In this document: one piece after another, positions 41,152 to 54,072 of the stretch
Position numbering within the stretch: position 1 is the first letter of the stretch
Layout of the letters: each line of letters opens with the position of its first letter
Origin: Steromphala cineraria
Taxonomy: Eukaryota > Mollusca > Gastropoda > Trochida > Trochidae
Length of the DNA: 64,000 nt
Assembly: GCA_916613615.1 (NCBI GenBank)
Contig: OU744725.1
Location: 64,798,575-64,862,574 of the forward strand
Reading direction: 5' to 3'
Notes under the pieces: model-generated
Database searches by the model: none
Seen by the model: only the letters and a program-made list of their open reading frames with translations
Told to the model about the DNA's origin: nothing
Program-made: the position numbers and the translations under genes

Positions 41152-41979
41152 AAAAATGTAGCTGAGATCATTTCGAACGACATAAGTTGGTCCAAAAATT
41201 CCAAAAAAGCGACGGTTTTCCCAATATTTGATGAAATCGCTTAATCAAGGGGCATAACTCTTACCCACTAAAATTTTCAAAGTTGCAAAAATAGGGTTGT
41301 GACCCATCTAATTGCTCCTGGGACCATCACGAAGAACTTTTATCCATTTCCGAAGACCAAAAAAGTGCCGGTTTTTCGCTAATTTGGGCGTAATCGCACT
41401 TATTCAAGCCTCGTAACCCTCAACGCGCAAGAATTCCAAGTCATCAAAGTCACCAAAAGTAGGGTTGTGATATATCAAAATGTAGCTGAGATCATTTCGA
41501 ACGACATAAGTTGGTCCAAAAATTCCAAAAAAAGCGACGGTTTTCCCAATATTTGATGAAATCGCTTAATCAAGGGGCATAACTCTTACCCACTAAAATT
41601 TTCAAAGTTGCAAAAATAGGGTTGTGACCCATCTAATTGCTCCTGGGACCATCACGAAGAACTTTTATCCATTTCCAAAGACCAAAAAAGTGCCGGTTTT
41701 CGCTAATTTGGGCGTAATCGCACTTATTCAAGCCTCGTAACCCTCAACGCGCAAGAATTCCAAGTCATCAAAGTCACCAAAAGTAGGGTTGTGATATATC
41801 AAAATGTAGCTGAGATCATTTCGAACGACATAAGTTGGTCCAAAAATTCCAAAAAAGCGACGGTTTTCCCAATATTTGATGAAATCGCTTAATCAAGGGG
41901 CATAACTCTTACCCACTAAAATTTTCAAAGTTGCAAAAATAGGGTTGTGACCCATCTAATTGCTCCTGGGACCATCACG
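41152..41979 (+). repeat. Indel-rich end of array 1 beside the gap
   Basis: Three one-base homopolymer gains fall in 380 bases: five A instead of four at 41152-41156, five T instead of four at 41372-41376, and seven A instead of six at 41527-41533. The preceding 41 kb has only six length changes in all. The sequence then stops at accatcacg before the N run. This pattern suits a thinly covered, poorly polished contig end rather than a change in the satellite itself. Confidence 0.75.
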
Positions 41980-42179
41980 NNNNNNNNNNNNNNNNNNNNN
42001 NNNNNNNNNNNNNNNNNNNNNNNNNNNNNNNNNNNNNNNNNNNNNNNNNNNNNNNNNNNNNNNNNNNNNNNNNNNNNNNNNNNNNNNNNNNNNNNNNNNN
42101 NNNNNNNNNNNNNNNNNNNNNNNNNNNNNNNNNNNNNNNNNNNNNNNNNNNNNNNNNNNNNNNNNNNNNNNNNNNNNNN
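41980..42179. other. Assembly gap of exactly 200 N
   Basis: The run of N is exactly 200 bases, a round number typical of a fixed-size scaffold join of unknown true length, not a measured gap. Orientation of the satellite flips across it. The left flank ends at accatcacg. The right flank, read on the - strand, ends its last unit at atttccg, only 21 bases further along the same unit. Translations through this run are meaningless. Confidence 0.98.
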
Positions 42180-45100
42180 CGGAAATGGATAAAAGTTCTT
42201 CGTGATGGTCCCAGGAGCAATTAGATGGGTCACAACCCTATTTTTGCAACTTTGAAATTTTAGTGGGTAAGAGTTATGCCCCTTGATTAAGCGATTTCAT
42301 CAAATATTGGGAAAACCGTCGCTTTTTTGGAATTTTGGATCAACTTATGTCGTTCGAAATGATCTCAGCTACATTTTGATATATCACAACCCTACTTTTG
42401 GTGACTTTGATGACTTGGAATTCTTGCGCGTTGAGGGTTACGGGGCTTGAATAAGTGCGATTACGCCCAAATTAGCGAAAACCGGCACTTTTTTGGTCTT
42501 CGGAAATGGATAAAAGTTCTTCGTGATGGTCCCAGGAGCAATTAGATGGGTCACAACCCTATTTTTGCAACTTTGAAAATTTTAGTGGGTAAGAGTTATG
42601 CCCCTTGATTAAGCGATTTCATCAAATATTGGGAAAACCGTTGCTTTTTTGGAATTTTTGGATCAACTTATGTCGTTCTTATTGATCTCAGCTACATTTT
42701 GATATATCACAACCCTACTTTTGGTGACTTTGATGACTTGGAATTCTTGCGCGTTGAGGGTTACGGGGCTTGAATAAGTGCGATTACGCCCAAATTAGCG
42801 AAAACCGGCACTTTTTTGGTCTTCGGAAATGGATAAAAGTTCTTCGTGATGATCCCAGGAGCAATTAGATGGGTCACAACCCTATTTTTGCAACTTTGAA
42901 AATTTTAGTGGGTAAGAGTTATGCCCCCTTGATTAAGCGATTTCATCAAATATTGGGAAAACCGTCGCTTTTTTGGAATTTTTGGATCAACTTATGTCGT
43001 TCGAAATGATCTCAGCTACATTTTGATATATCACAACCCTACTTTTGGTGACTTTGATGACTTGGAATTCTTGCGCGTTGAGGGTTACGGGGCTTGAATA
43101 AGTGCGATTACGCCCAAATTAGCGAAAACCGGCACTTTTTTGGTCTTCGGAAATGGATTAAAAGTTCTTCGTGATGGTCCCAGGAGCAATTAGATGGGTC
43201 ACAACCCTATTTTTGCAACTTTGAAAATTTTAGTGGGTAAGAGTTATGCCCCTTGATTTAAGCGATTTCATCAAATATTGGGAAAACCGTCGCTTTTTTG
43301 GAATTTTTGGATCAACTCATGTCGTTCGAAATGATCTCAGCTACATTTTGATATATCACAACCCTACTTTTGGTGAATTTGATGACTTGGAATTCTTGCG
43401 CGTTGAGGGTTACAGGGCTTGAATAAGTGCGATTACGCCCTAATTAGCGAAAAACGGCACTTTTTTGGTCTTCGGAAATGGATAAAAGTTCTTCGTGATG
43501 GTCCCAGGAGCAATTGGATGGGTCACAACCCTATTTTTGCAACTTTGAAAATTTTAGTGGGTAAGAGTTATGCCCCTTGATTAAGCGATTTCATCAAATA
43601 TTGGGAAAACCGTCGCTTTTTTGGAATTTTTGGATCAACTTATGGCGTTCTTATTGATCTCAGCTACATTTTGATATATCACAACCCTACTTTTGGTGAC
43701 TTTGATGACTTGGAATTCTTGCGCGTTGAGGGTTATGGGGCTTGAATAAGTGCGATTACGCCCAAATTAGCGAAAACCGGCACTTTTTTGGTCTTCGGAA
43801 ATGGATAAAAGTTCTTCGTGATGGTCCCAGGAGCAATTAGATGGGTCACAACCCTATTTTTGCAACTTTGAAAATTTTAGTGGTAAGAGTTATGCCCTTG
43901 ATTAAGCGATTTCATCAAATATTGGGAAAACCGTCGCTTTTTTGGAATTTTTGGATCAACTTATGTCGTTCGAAATGATCTCAGCTACATTTTGATATAT
44001 CACAACCCTACTTTTGGTGACTTTGATGACTTGGAATTCTTGCGCGTTGAGGGTTACGGGGCTTGAATAAGTGCGATTACGCCCAAATTAGCGAAAACCG
44101 GCACTTTTTTGGTCTTCGGAAATGGATAAAAGTTCTTCGTGATGGTCCCAGGAGCAATTAGATGGGTCACAACCCTATTTTTGCAACTTTGAAAATTTTA
44201 GTGGGTAAGAGTTATGCCCCTTGATTAAGCGATTTCATCAAATATTGGGAAAACCGTCGCTTTTTTGGAATTTTTGGATCAACTTATGTCGTTCGAAATG
44301 ATCTCAGCTACATTTTGATATATCACAACCCTACTTTTGGTGACTTTGATGACTTGGAATTCTTGCGCGTTGAGGGTTACTGGGCTTGAATAAGTGCGAT
44401 TACGCCCAAATTAGCGAAAACCGGCACTTTTTTGGTCTTCGGAAATGGATATAAAGTTCTTCGTGATGGTCCCAGGAGCAATTAGATGGGTCACAACCCT
44501 ATTTTTGCAACTTTGAAAATTTTAGTGGGTAAGAGTTATGCCCCTTGATTAAGCGATTTCATCAAATATTGGGAAAACCGTCGCTTTTTTGGAATTTTTG
44601 GATCAACTTATGTCGTTCTTATTGATCTCAGCTACATTTTGATATATCACAACCCTACTTTTGGTGACTTTGATGACTTGGAATTCTTGCGCGTTGAGGG
44701 TTACGGGGCTTGAAATAAGTGCGATTACGCCCAAATTAGCGAAAACCGGCACTTTTTTGGTCTTCGGAAATGGATAAAAGTTCTTCGTGATGATCCTTGG
44801 AGCAATTAGATGGGTCACAACCCTATTTTTGCAACTTTGAAAATTTTAGTGGGTAAGAGTTATGCCCCTTGATTAAGCGATTTCATCAAATATTGGGAAA
44901 ACCGTCGCTTTTTTGGAATTTTTGGATCAACTTATGTCGTTCGAAATGATCTCAGCTACATTTTGATATATCACAACCCTACTTTTGGTGACTTTGATGA
45001 CTTGGAATTCTTGCGCGTTGAGGGTTACGGGGCTTGAATAAGTGCGATTACGCCCAAATTAGCGAAAACCGGCACTTTTTTGGTCTTCGGAAATGGATAA

Positions 45101-46056
45101 AAGTTCTTCGTGATGGTCCCAGGAGCAATTAGATGGGTCACAACCCTATTTTTGCAACTTTGAAAATTTTAGTGGGTAAGAGTTATGCCCCTTGATTAAG
45201 CGATTTCATCAAATATTGGGAAAACCGTTGCTTTTTTGGAATTTTTGGATCAACTTATGTCGTTCGAAATGATCTCAGCTACATTTTGATATATCACAAC
45301 CCTACTTTTGGTGACTTTGATGACTTGGAATATTTGCGCGTTGAGGGTTATGGGGCTTGAATAAGTGCGATTACGCCCAAATTAGCGAAAACCGGCACTT
45401 TTTTGGTCTTCGGAAATGGATAAAATTTCTTCGTGATGGTCCCAGGAGCAATTAGATGGGTCACAACCCTATTTTTGCAACTTTGAAAATTTTAGTGGGT
45501 AAGAGTTATGCCCCTTGATTAAGCGATTTCATCAAATATTGGGAAAACCGTCGCTTTTTTGGAATTTTTGGATCAACTTATGTCGTTCGAAATGATCTCA
45601 GCTACATTTTGATATATCACAACCCTACTTTTGGTGACTTTGATGACTTGGAATTCTTGCGCGTTGAGGGTTACTGGGCTTGAATAAGTGCGATTACGCC
45701 CAAATTAGCGAAAAACGACACTTTTTTGGTCTTCGGAAATGGATAAAAGTTCTTCGTGATGGTCCCAGGAGCAATTAGATGGGTCACAACCCTATTTTTG
45801 CAACTTTGAAAATTTTAGTGGGTAAGAGTTATGCCCCTTGATTAAGCGATTTCATCAAATATTGGGAAAACCGTCGCTTTTTTGGAATTTTTGGATCAAC
45901 TTATGTCGTTCGAAATGATCTCAGCTACATTTTGATATATCACAACCCTACTTTTGGTGACTTTGATGACTTGGAATTCTTGCGCGTTGAGGGTTACGGG
46001 GCTTGAATAAGTGCGATTACGCCCAAATTAGCGAAAACCGGCACTTTTTGGTCTTG
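42180..46056 (-). repeat. Indel-rich start of array 2 beside the gap
   Basis: Ten one-base length changes occur in this 3.9 kb. There are losses in A- or T-runs near 42255 and 42333 and gains near 42924 (five C), 43158 and 43258. One G and one C are lost near 43882 and 43896, bases are gained near 44451 and 44713, and a T is lost near 46045. Unit lengths run 321, 323, 324, 325, 323, 321, 323, 325, 323, 323, 323 and 322. The next 17.4 kb has none in net. Most changes are in homopolymers, as expected of consensus error at a contig end. The alternative is a genuinely degenerate array edge. Confidence 0.75.
42679..44619 (-). repeat. 3-unit higher-order pattern next to the gap
   Basis: The block variant gttcttattgatc, in place of gttcgaaatgatc, is at about 42679, 43651 and 44619. 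The intervals of 972 and 968 are three units (969) adjusted by the local indels. Several adjacent bases change together, so a shared origin is much likelier than repeated mutation. The variant is not seen elsewhere in the window. It removes the ttcgaa site and one CpG from those units. Confidence 0.8.
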
Positions 46057-47059
46057 GGAAATGGATAAAAGTTCTTCGTGATGGTCCCAGGAGCAATTAG
46101 ATGGGTCACAACCCTATTTTTGCAACTTTGAAAATTTTAGTGGGTAAGAGTTATGCCCCTTGATTAAGCGATTTCATCAAATATTGGGAAAACCGTCGCT
46201 TTTTTGGAATTTTTGGATCAACTTATGTCGTTCGAAATGATCTCAGCTACATTTTGATATATCACAACCCTACTTTTGGTGACTTTGATGACTTGGAATT
46301 CTTGCGCGTTGAGGGTTACGGGGCTTGAATAAATGCGATTACGCCCAAATTAGCGAAAACCGGCACTTTTTTGGTCTTCGGAAATGGATAAAAGTTCTTC
46401 GTGATGGTCCCAGGAGCAATTAGATGGGTCACAACCCTATTTTTGCAACTTTGAAAATTTTAGTGGGTAAGAGTTATGCCCCTTGATTAAGCGATTTCAT
46501 CAAATATTGGGAAAACCGTCGCTTTTTTGGAATTTTTGGATCAACTTATGTCGTTCGAAATGATCTCAGCTACATTTTGATATATCACAACCCTACTTTT
46601 GGTGACTTTGATGACTTGGAATTCTTGCGCGTTGAGGGTTACTGGGCTTGAATAAGTGCGATTACGCCCAAATTAGCGAAAAACGACACTTTTTTGGTCT
46701 TCGGAAATGGATAAAAGTTCTTCGTGATGGTCCCAGGAGCAATTAGATGGTTCACAACCCTATTTTTGCAACTTTGAAAATTTTAGTGGGTAAGAGTTAT
46801 GCCCCTTGATTAAGCGATTTCATCAAATATTGGGAAAACCGTCGCTTTTTTGGAATTTTTGGATCAACTTATGTCGTTCGAAATGATCTCAGCTACATTT
46901 TGATATATCACAACCCTACTTTTGGTGACTTTGATGACTTGGAATTCTTGCGCGTTGAGGGTTACGGGGCTTGAATAAGTGCGATTACGCCCAAATTAGC
47001 GAAAACCGGCACTTTTTTGGTCTTCGGAAATGGATAAAAGTTCTTCGTGATGGTCCCAG

Positions 47060-50000
47060 TAGCAATTAGATGGGTCACAACCCTATTTTTGCAACTTTGA
47101 AAATTTTAGTGGGTAAGAGTTATGCCCCTTGATTAAGCGATTTCATCAAATATTGGGAAAACCGTCGCTTTTTTGGAATTTTTGGATCAACTTATGTCGT
47201 TCGAAATGATCTCAGCTACATTTTGATATATCACAACCCTACTTTTGGTGACTTTGATGACTTGGAATTCTTGCGCGTTGAGGGTTACGGGGCTTGAATA
47301 AGTGCGATTACGCCCAAATTAGCGAAAAACGGCACTTTTTTGGTCTTCGGAAATGGATAAAAGTTCTTCGTGATGATCCCAGGAGCAATTAGATGGGTCA
47401 CAACCCTATTTTTGCAACTTTGAAAATTTTAGTGGGTAAGAGTTATGCCCCTTGATTAAGCGATTTCATCAAATATTGGGAAAACCCTCGCTTTTTTGGA
47501 ATTTTTGGATCAACTTATGTCGTTCGAAATGATCTCAGCTACATTTTGATATATCACAATCCTACATTTGGTGACTTTGATGACTTGGAATTCTTGCGCG
47601 TTGAGGGTTACGGGGCTTGAATAAGTGCGATTACGCCCAAATTAGCGAAAACCGGCACTTTTTTGGTCTTCGGAAATGGATAAAAGTTCTTCGTGATGAT
47701 CCCAGGAGCAATTAGATGGGTCACAACCCTATTTTTGCAACTTTGAAAATTTTAGTGGGTAAGAGTTATGCCCCTTGATTAAGCGATTTCATCAAATATT
47801 GGGAAAACCCTCGCTTTTTTGGAATTTTTGGATCAACTTATGTCGTTCGAAATGATCTCAGCTACATTTTGATATATCACAACCCTACTTTTGGTGACTT
47901 TGATGACTTGGAATTCTTGCGCGTTGAGGGTTACGGGGCTTGAATAAGTGCGATTACGCCCAAATTAGCGAAAACCGGCACTTTTTTGGTCTTCGGAAAT
48001 GGATAAAACTTCTTCGTGATGGTCCCAGTAGCAATTAGATGGGTCACAACCCTATTTTTGCAACTTTGAAAATTTTAGTGGGTAAGAGTTATGCCCCTTG
48101 ATTAAGCGATTTCATCAAATATTGGGAAAACCGTTGCTTTTTTGGAATTTTTGGATCAACTTATGTCGTTCGAAATGATCTCAGCTACATTTTGATATAT
48201 CACAACCCTACTTTTGGTGACTTTGATGACTTGGAATTCTTGCGCGTTGAGGGTTACGGGGCTTGAATAAGTGCGATTACGCCCAAATTAGCGTAAACCG
48301 GTCCTTTTTTGGTCTTCGGAAATGGATAAAAGTTCTTCGTGATGGTCCCAGGAGCAATTAGATGGGTCACAACCCTATTTTTGCAACTTTGAAAATTTTA
48401 GTGGGTAAGAGTTATGCCCCTTGATTAAGCGATTTCATCAAATATTGGGAAAACCTTTGCTTTTTTGGAATTTTTGGATCAACTTATGTCGTTCGAAATG
48501 ATCTCAGCTACATTTTGATATATCACAACCCTACTTTTGGTGACTTTGATGACTTGGAATTCTTGCGCGTTGAGGGTTACGGGGCTTGAATAAGTGCGAT
48601 TACGCCAAAATTAGCGAAAACCGGCACTTTTTTGGTCTTCGGAAATGGATAAAAGTTCTTCGTGATGGTCCCAGGAGCAATTAGATGGGTCACAACCCTA
48701 TTTTTGCAACTTTGAAAATTTTAGTGGGTAAGAGTTATGCCCCTTGATTAAGCGATTTCATCAAATATTGGGAAAACCGTCGCTTTTTTTGAATTTTTGG
48801 ATCAACTTATGTCGTTCGAAATGATCTCAGCTACATTTTGATATATCACAACCCTACTTTTGGTGACTTTGATGACTTGGAATTCTTGCGCGTTGAGGGT
48901 TACGGGGCTTGAATAAATCCGATTACGCCCAAATTAGCGAAAACCGGCACTTTTTTGGTCTTCGGAAATGGATAAAAGTTCTTCGTGATGGTCCCAGGAG
49001 CAATTAGATGGGTCACAACCCTATTTTTGCAACTTTGAAAATTTTAGTGGGTAAGAGTTATGCCCCTTGATTAAGCGATTTCATCAAATATTGGGAAAAC
49101 CGTTGCTTTTTTGGAATTTTTGGATCAACTTATGTCGTTCGAAATGATCTCAGCTACATTTTGATATATCACAACCCTACTTTTGGTGACTTTGATGACT
49201 TGGAATTCTTGCGCGTTGAGGGTTACGGGGCTTGAATAAGTGCGATTACGCCCAAATTAGCGAAAACCGGCACTTTTTTGGTCTTCGGAAATGGATAAAA
49301 TTTCTTCGTGATGGTCCCAGGAGCAATTAGATGGGTCACAACCCTATTTTTGCAACTTTGAAAATTTTAGTGGGTAAGAGTTATGCCCCTTGATTAAGCG
49401 ATTTCATCAAATATTGGGAAAACCGTCGCTTTTTTGGAATTTTTGGATCAACTTATGTCGTTCGAAATGATCTCAGCTACATTTTGATATATCACAACCC
49501 TACTTTTGGTGACTTTGATGACTTGGAATTCTTGCGCGTTGAGGGTTACGGGGCTTGAATAAGTGCGATTACGCCCAAATTAGCGAAAACCGGCACTTTT
49601 TTGGTCTTCGGAAATGGATAAAAGTTCTTCGTGATGGTCCCAGGAGCAATTAGATGGGTCACAACCCTATTTTTGCAACTTTGAAAATTTTAGTGGGTAA
49701 GAGTTATGCCCCTTGATTAAGCGATTTCATCAAATATTGGGAAAACCGTCGCTTTTTTTGAATTTTTGGATCAACTTATGTCGTTCGAAATGATCTCAGC
49801 TACATTTTGATATATCACAACCCTACTTTTGGTGACTTTGATGACTTGGAATTCTTGCGCGTTGAGGGTTACGGGGCTTGAATAAGTGCGATTACGCCCA
49901 AATTAGCGAAAACCGGCACTTTTTTGGTCTTCGGAAATGGATAAAAGTTCTTCGTGATGGTCCCAGTGGCAATTAGATGGGTCACAACCCTATTTTTGCA

Positions 50001-51697
50001 ACTTTGAAAATTTTAGTGGGTAAGAGTTATGCCCCTTGATTAAGCGATTTCATCAAATATTGGGAAAACCGTCGCTTTTTTGGAATTTTTGGATCAACTT
50101 ATGTCGTTCGAAATGATCTCAGCTACATTTTGATATATCACAACCCTACTTTTGGTGACTTTGATGACTTGGAATTCTTGCGCGTTGAGGGTTACGGGGC
50201 TTGAATAAGTGCGATTACGCCCAAATTAGCGAAAACCGGCACTTTTTTGGTCTTCGGAAATGGATAAAAGTTCTTCGTGATGATCCCAGGAGCAATTAGA
50301 TGGGTCACAACCCTATTTTTGCAACTTTGAAAATTTTAGTGGGTAAGAGTTATGCCCCTTGATTAAGCGATTTCATCAAATATTGGGAAAACCCTCGCTT
50401 TTTTGGAATTTTTGGATCAACTTATGTCGTTCGAAATGATCTCAGCTACATTTTGATATATCACAACCCTACTTTTGGTGACTTTGATGACTTGGAATTC
50501 TTGCGCGTTGAGGGTTACGGGGCTTGAATAAGTGCGATTACGCCCAAATTAGCGAAAACCGGCACTTTTTTGGTCTTCGGAAATGGATAAAAGTTCTTCG
50601 TGATGATCCCAGGAGCAATTAGATGGGTCACAACCCTATTTTTGCAACTTTGAAAATTTTAGTGGGTAAGAGTTATGCCCCTTGATTAAGCGATTTCATC
50701 AAATATTGGGAAAACCCTCGCTTTTTTGGAATTTTTGGATCAACTTATGTCGTTCGAAATGATCTCAGCTACATTTTGATATATCACAACCCTACTTTTG
50801 GTGACTTTGATGACTTGGAATTCTTGCGCGTTGAGGGTTACGGGGCTTGAATAAGTGCGATTACGCCCAAATTAGCGAAAACCGGCACTTTTTTGGTCTT
50901 CGGAAATGGATAAAACTTCTTCGTGATGGTCCCAGTAGCAATTAGATGGGTCACAACCCTATTTTTGCAACTTTGAAAATTTTAGTGGGTAAGAGTTATG
51001 CCCCTTGATTAAGCGATTTCATCAAATATTGGGAAAACCGTTGCTTTTTTGGAATTTTTGGATCAACTTATGTCGTTCGAAATGATCTCAGCTACATTTT
51101 GATATATCACAACCCTACTTTTGGTGACTTTGATGACTTGGAATTCTTGCGCGTTGAGGGTTACGGGGCTTGAATAAGTGCGATTACGCCCAAATTAGCG
51201 TAAACCGGTCCTTTTTTGGTCTTCGGAAATGGATAAAAGTTCTTCGTGATGGTCCCAGGAGCAATTAGATGGGTCACAACCCTATTTTTGCAACTTTGAA
51301 CATTTTAGTGGGTAAGAGTTATGCCCCTTGATTAAGCGATTTCATCAAATATTGGGAAAACCGTCGCTTTTTTGGAATTTTTGGATCAACTTATGTCGTT
51401 CGAAATGATCTCAGCTACATTTTGATATATCACAACCCTACTTTTGGTGACTTTGATGACTTGGAATTCTTGCGCGTTGAGGGTTACGGGGCTTGAATAA
51501 GTGCGATTACGCCAAAATTAGCGAAAACCGGCACTTTTTTGGTCTTCGGAAATGGATAAAAGTTCTTCGTGATGGTCCCAGGAGCAATTAGATGGGTCAC
51601 AACCCTATTTTTGCAACTTTGAAAATTTTAGTGGGTAAGAGTTATGCCCCTTGATTAAGCGATTTCATCAAATATTGGGAAAACCGTCGCTTTTTTT
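47060..51697 (-). repeat. 9-unit higher-order repeat (2907 bp) in array 2
   Basis: Several variants recur exactly 2907 bases apart. cccagt (for cccagg) is at 47060 and 49967. aaaaccctcg is at 47487 and 50394, and again in the next unit at 47810 and 50717. taaaacttc is at 48009 and 50916. gcgtaaaccggtcc is at 48294 and 51201. gccaaaatt is at 48607 and 51514. The T-run variant of the gcttttttgg site is at 48790 and 51697. Two copies of a 9-unit block are therefore visible. One difference between the copies, cccagtagc versus cccagtggc, arose after duplication. taaaatttc at 49301, 52208 and 53177 (9 and 3 units) continues the same spacing downstream. Confidence 0.9.
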
Positions 51698-54072
51698 GAA
51701 TTTTTGGATCAACTTATGTCGTTCGAAATGATCTCAGCTACATTTTGATATATCACAACCCTACTTTTGGTGACTTTGATGACTTGGAATTCTTGCGCGT
51801 TGAGGGTTACGGGGCTTGAATAAGTGCGATTACGCCCAAATTAGCGAAAACCGGCACTTTTTTGGTCTTCGGAAATGGATAAAAGTTCTTCTTGATGGTC
51901 CCAGGAGCAATTAGATGGGTCACAACCCTATTTTTGCAACTTTGAAAATTTTAGTGGGTAAGAGTTATGCCCCTTGATTAAGCGATTTCATCAAATATTG
52001 GGAAAACCGTCGCTTTTTTGGAATTTTTGGATCAACTTATGTCGTTCGAAATGATCTCAGCTACATTTTGATATATCACAACCCTACTTTTGGTGACTTT
52101 GATGACTTGGAATTCTTGCGCGTTGAGGGTTACGGGGCTTGAATAAGTGCGATTACGCCCAAATTAGCGAAAACCGGCACTTTTTTGGTCTTCGGAAATG
52201 GATAAAATTTCTTCGTGATGGTCCCAGGAGCAATTAGATGGGTCACAACCCTATTTTTGCAACTTTGAAAATTTTAGTGGGTAAGAGTTATGCCCCTTGA
52301 TTAAGCGATTTCATCAAATATTGGGAAAACCGTCGCTTTTTTGGAATTTTTGGATCAACTTATGTCGTTCGAAATGATCTCAGCTACATTTTGATATATC
52401 ACAACCCTACTTTTGGTGACTTTGATGACTTGGAATTCTTGCGCGTTGAGGGTTACGGGGCTTGAATAAGTCCGATTACGCCCAAATTAGCGAAAACCGG
52501 CACTTTTTTGGTCTTCGGAAATGGATAAAAGTTCTTCGTGATGGTCCCAGGAGCAATTAGATGGGTCACAACCCTATTTTTGCAACTTTGAAAATTTTAG
52601 TGGGTAAGAGTTATGCCCCTTGATTAAGCGATTTCATCAAATATTGGGAAAACCGTCGCTTTTTTGGAATTTTTGGATCAACTTATGTCGTTCGAAATGA
52701 TCTCAGCTACATTTTGATATATCACAACCCTACTTTTGGTGACTTTGATGACTTGGAATTCTTGCGCGTTGAGGGTTACGGGGCTTGAATAAGTGCGATT
52801 ACGCCCAAATTAGCGAAAACCGGCACTTTTTTGGTCTTCGGAAATGGATAAAAGTTCTTCGTGATGGTCCCAGGAGCAATTAGATGGGTCACAACCCTAT
52901 TTTTGCAACTTTGAAAATTTTAGTGGGTAAGAGTTATGCCCCTTGATTAAGCGATTTCATCAAATATTGGGAAAACCGTTGCTTTTTTGGAATTTTTGGA
53001 TCAACTTATGTCGTTCGAAATGATCTCAGCTACATTTTGATATATCACAACCCTACTTTTGGTGACTTTGATGACTTGGAATTCTTGCGCGTTGAGGGTT
53101 ACGGGGCTTGAATAAGTGCGATTACGCCCAAATTAGCGAAAACCGGCACTTTTTTGGTCTTCGGAAATGGATAAAATTTCTTCGTGATGGTCCCAGGAGC
53201 AATGAGATGGGTCACAACCCTATTTTTGCAACTTTGAAAATTTTAGTGGGTAAGAGTTATGCCCCTTGATTAAGCGATTTCATCAAATATTGGGAAAACC
53301 GTCGCTTTTTTGGAATTTTTGGATCAACTTATGTCGTTCGAAATGATCTCAGCTACATTTTGATATATCACAACCCTACTTTTGGTGACTTTGATGACTT
53401 GGAATTCTTGCGCGTTGAGGGTTACAGGGCTTGAATAAGTGCGATTACGCCCAAATTAGCGAAAACCGGCACTTTTTTGGTCTTCGGAAATGGATAAAAG
53501 TTCTTCGTGATGGTCCCAGGAGCAATTTGATGGGTCACAACCCTATTTTTGCAACTTTGAAAATTTTAGTGGGTAAGAGTTATGCCCCTTGATTAAGCGA
53601 TTTCATCAAATATTGGGAAAACCGTCGCTTTTTTGGAATTTTTGGATCAACTTATGTCGTTCGAAATGATCTCAGCTACATTTTGATATATCACAACCCT
53701 ACTTTTGGTGACTTTGATGACTTGGAATTCTTGCGCGTTGAGGGTTACGGGGCTTGAATAAGTCCGATTACGCCCAAATTAGCGAAAACCGGCACTTTTT
53801 TGGTCTTCGGAAATGGATAAAAGTTCTTCGTGATGGTCCCAGGAGCAATTAGATGGGTCACAACCCTATTTTTGCAACTTTGAAAATTTTAGTGGGTAAG
53901 AGTTATGCCCCTTGATTAAGCGATTTCATCAAATATTGGGAAAACCGTCGCTTTTTTGGAATTTTTGGATCAACTTATGTCGTTCGAAATGATCTCAGCT
54001 ACATTTTGATATATCACAACCCTACTTTTGGTGACTTTGATGACTTGGAATTCTTGCGCGTTGAGGGTTACG

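Larger units (their letters stand above)
1..41979 (+). repeat. Satellite array 1: about 130 head-to-tail 323-bp units
   Basis: The sequence repeats with a 323-bp period throughout. The motif tccgaagacc starts at 1, 324, 647 and so on, and its counterpart is at 41674, which is 129 periods plus a net 6 bases. That net shift is fully explained by nine visible indels: a 6-base insertion at 6691, one-base losses near 9551, 13105, 16330 and 23117, and one-base gains near 25711, 41152, 41372 and 41527. Copies differ from the consensus by only a few bases each. Every ordinary unit carries one EcoRI site (gaattc), so EcoRI should give a 323-bp ladder. The subfamily is marked by ttggtcc and gcctcg in + orientation. 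The array starts before the window and runs into the N gap. I see no gene, transposon or unrelated insertion in it. A centromeric or heterochromatic role is inferred from size and homogeneity only. Confidence 0.98.

Noticed and set aside
1..41979. CRISPR-like regular repetition.
   Set aside because: The repeats are contiguous 323-bp units without unique spacers, and no cas genes are present.
41925..42233. Four reading frames of 81-102 codons on both strands around 41925-42233.
   Set aside because: They are translated through the 200-N gap, so most of each product is undefined; the ends are satellite.
44603..44818. A 71-codon frame on the - strand.
   Set aside because: It exists because of a one-base insertion (gcttgaaataag) and the local gttcttatt variant in an indel-rich, probably unpolished stretch of satellite.
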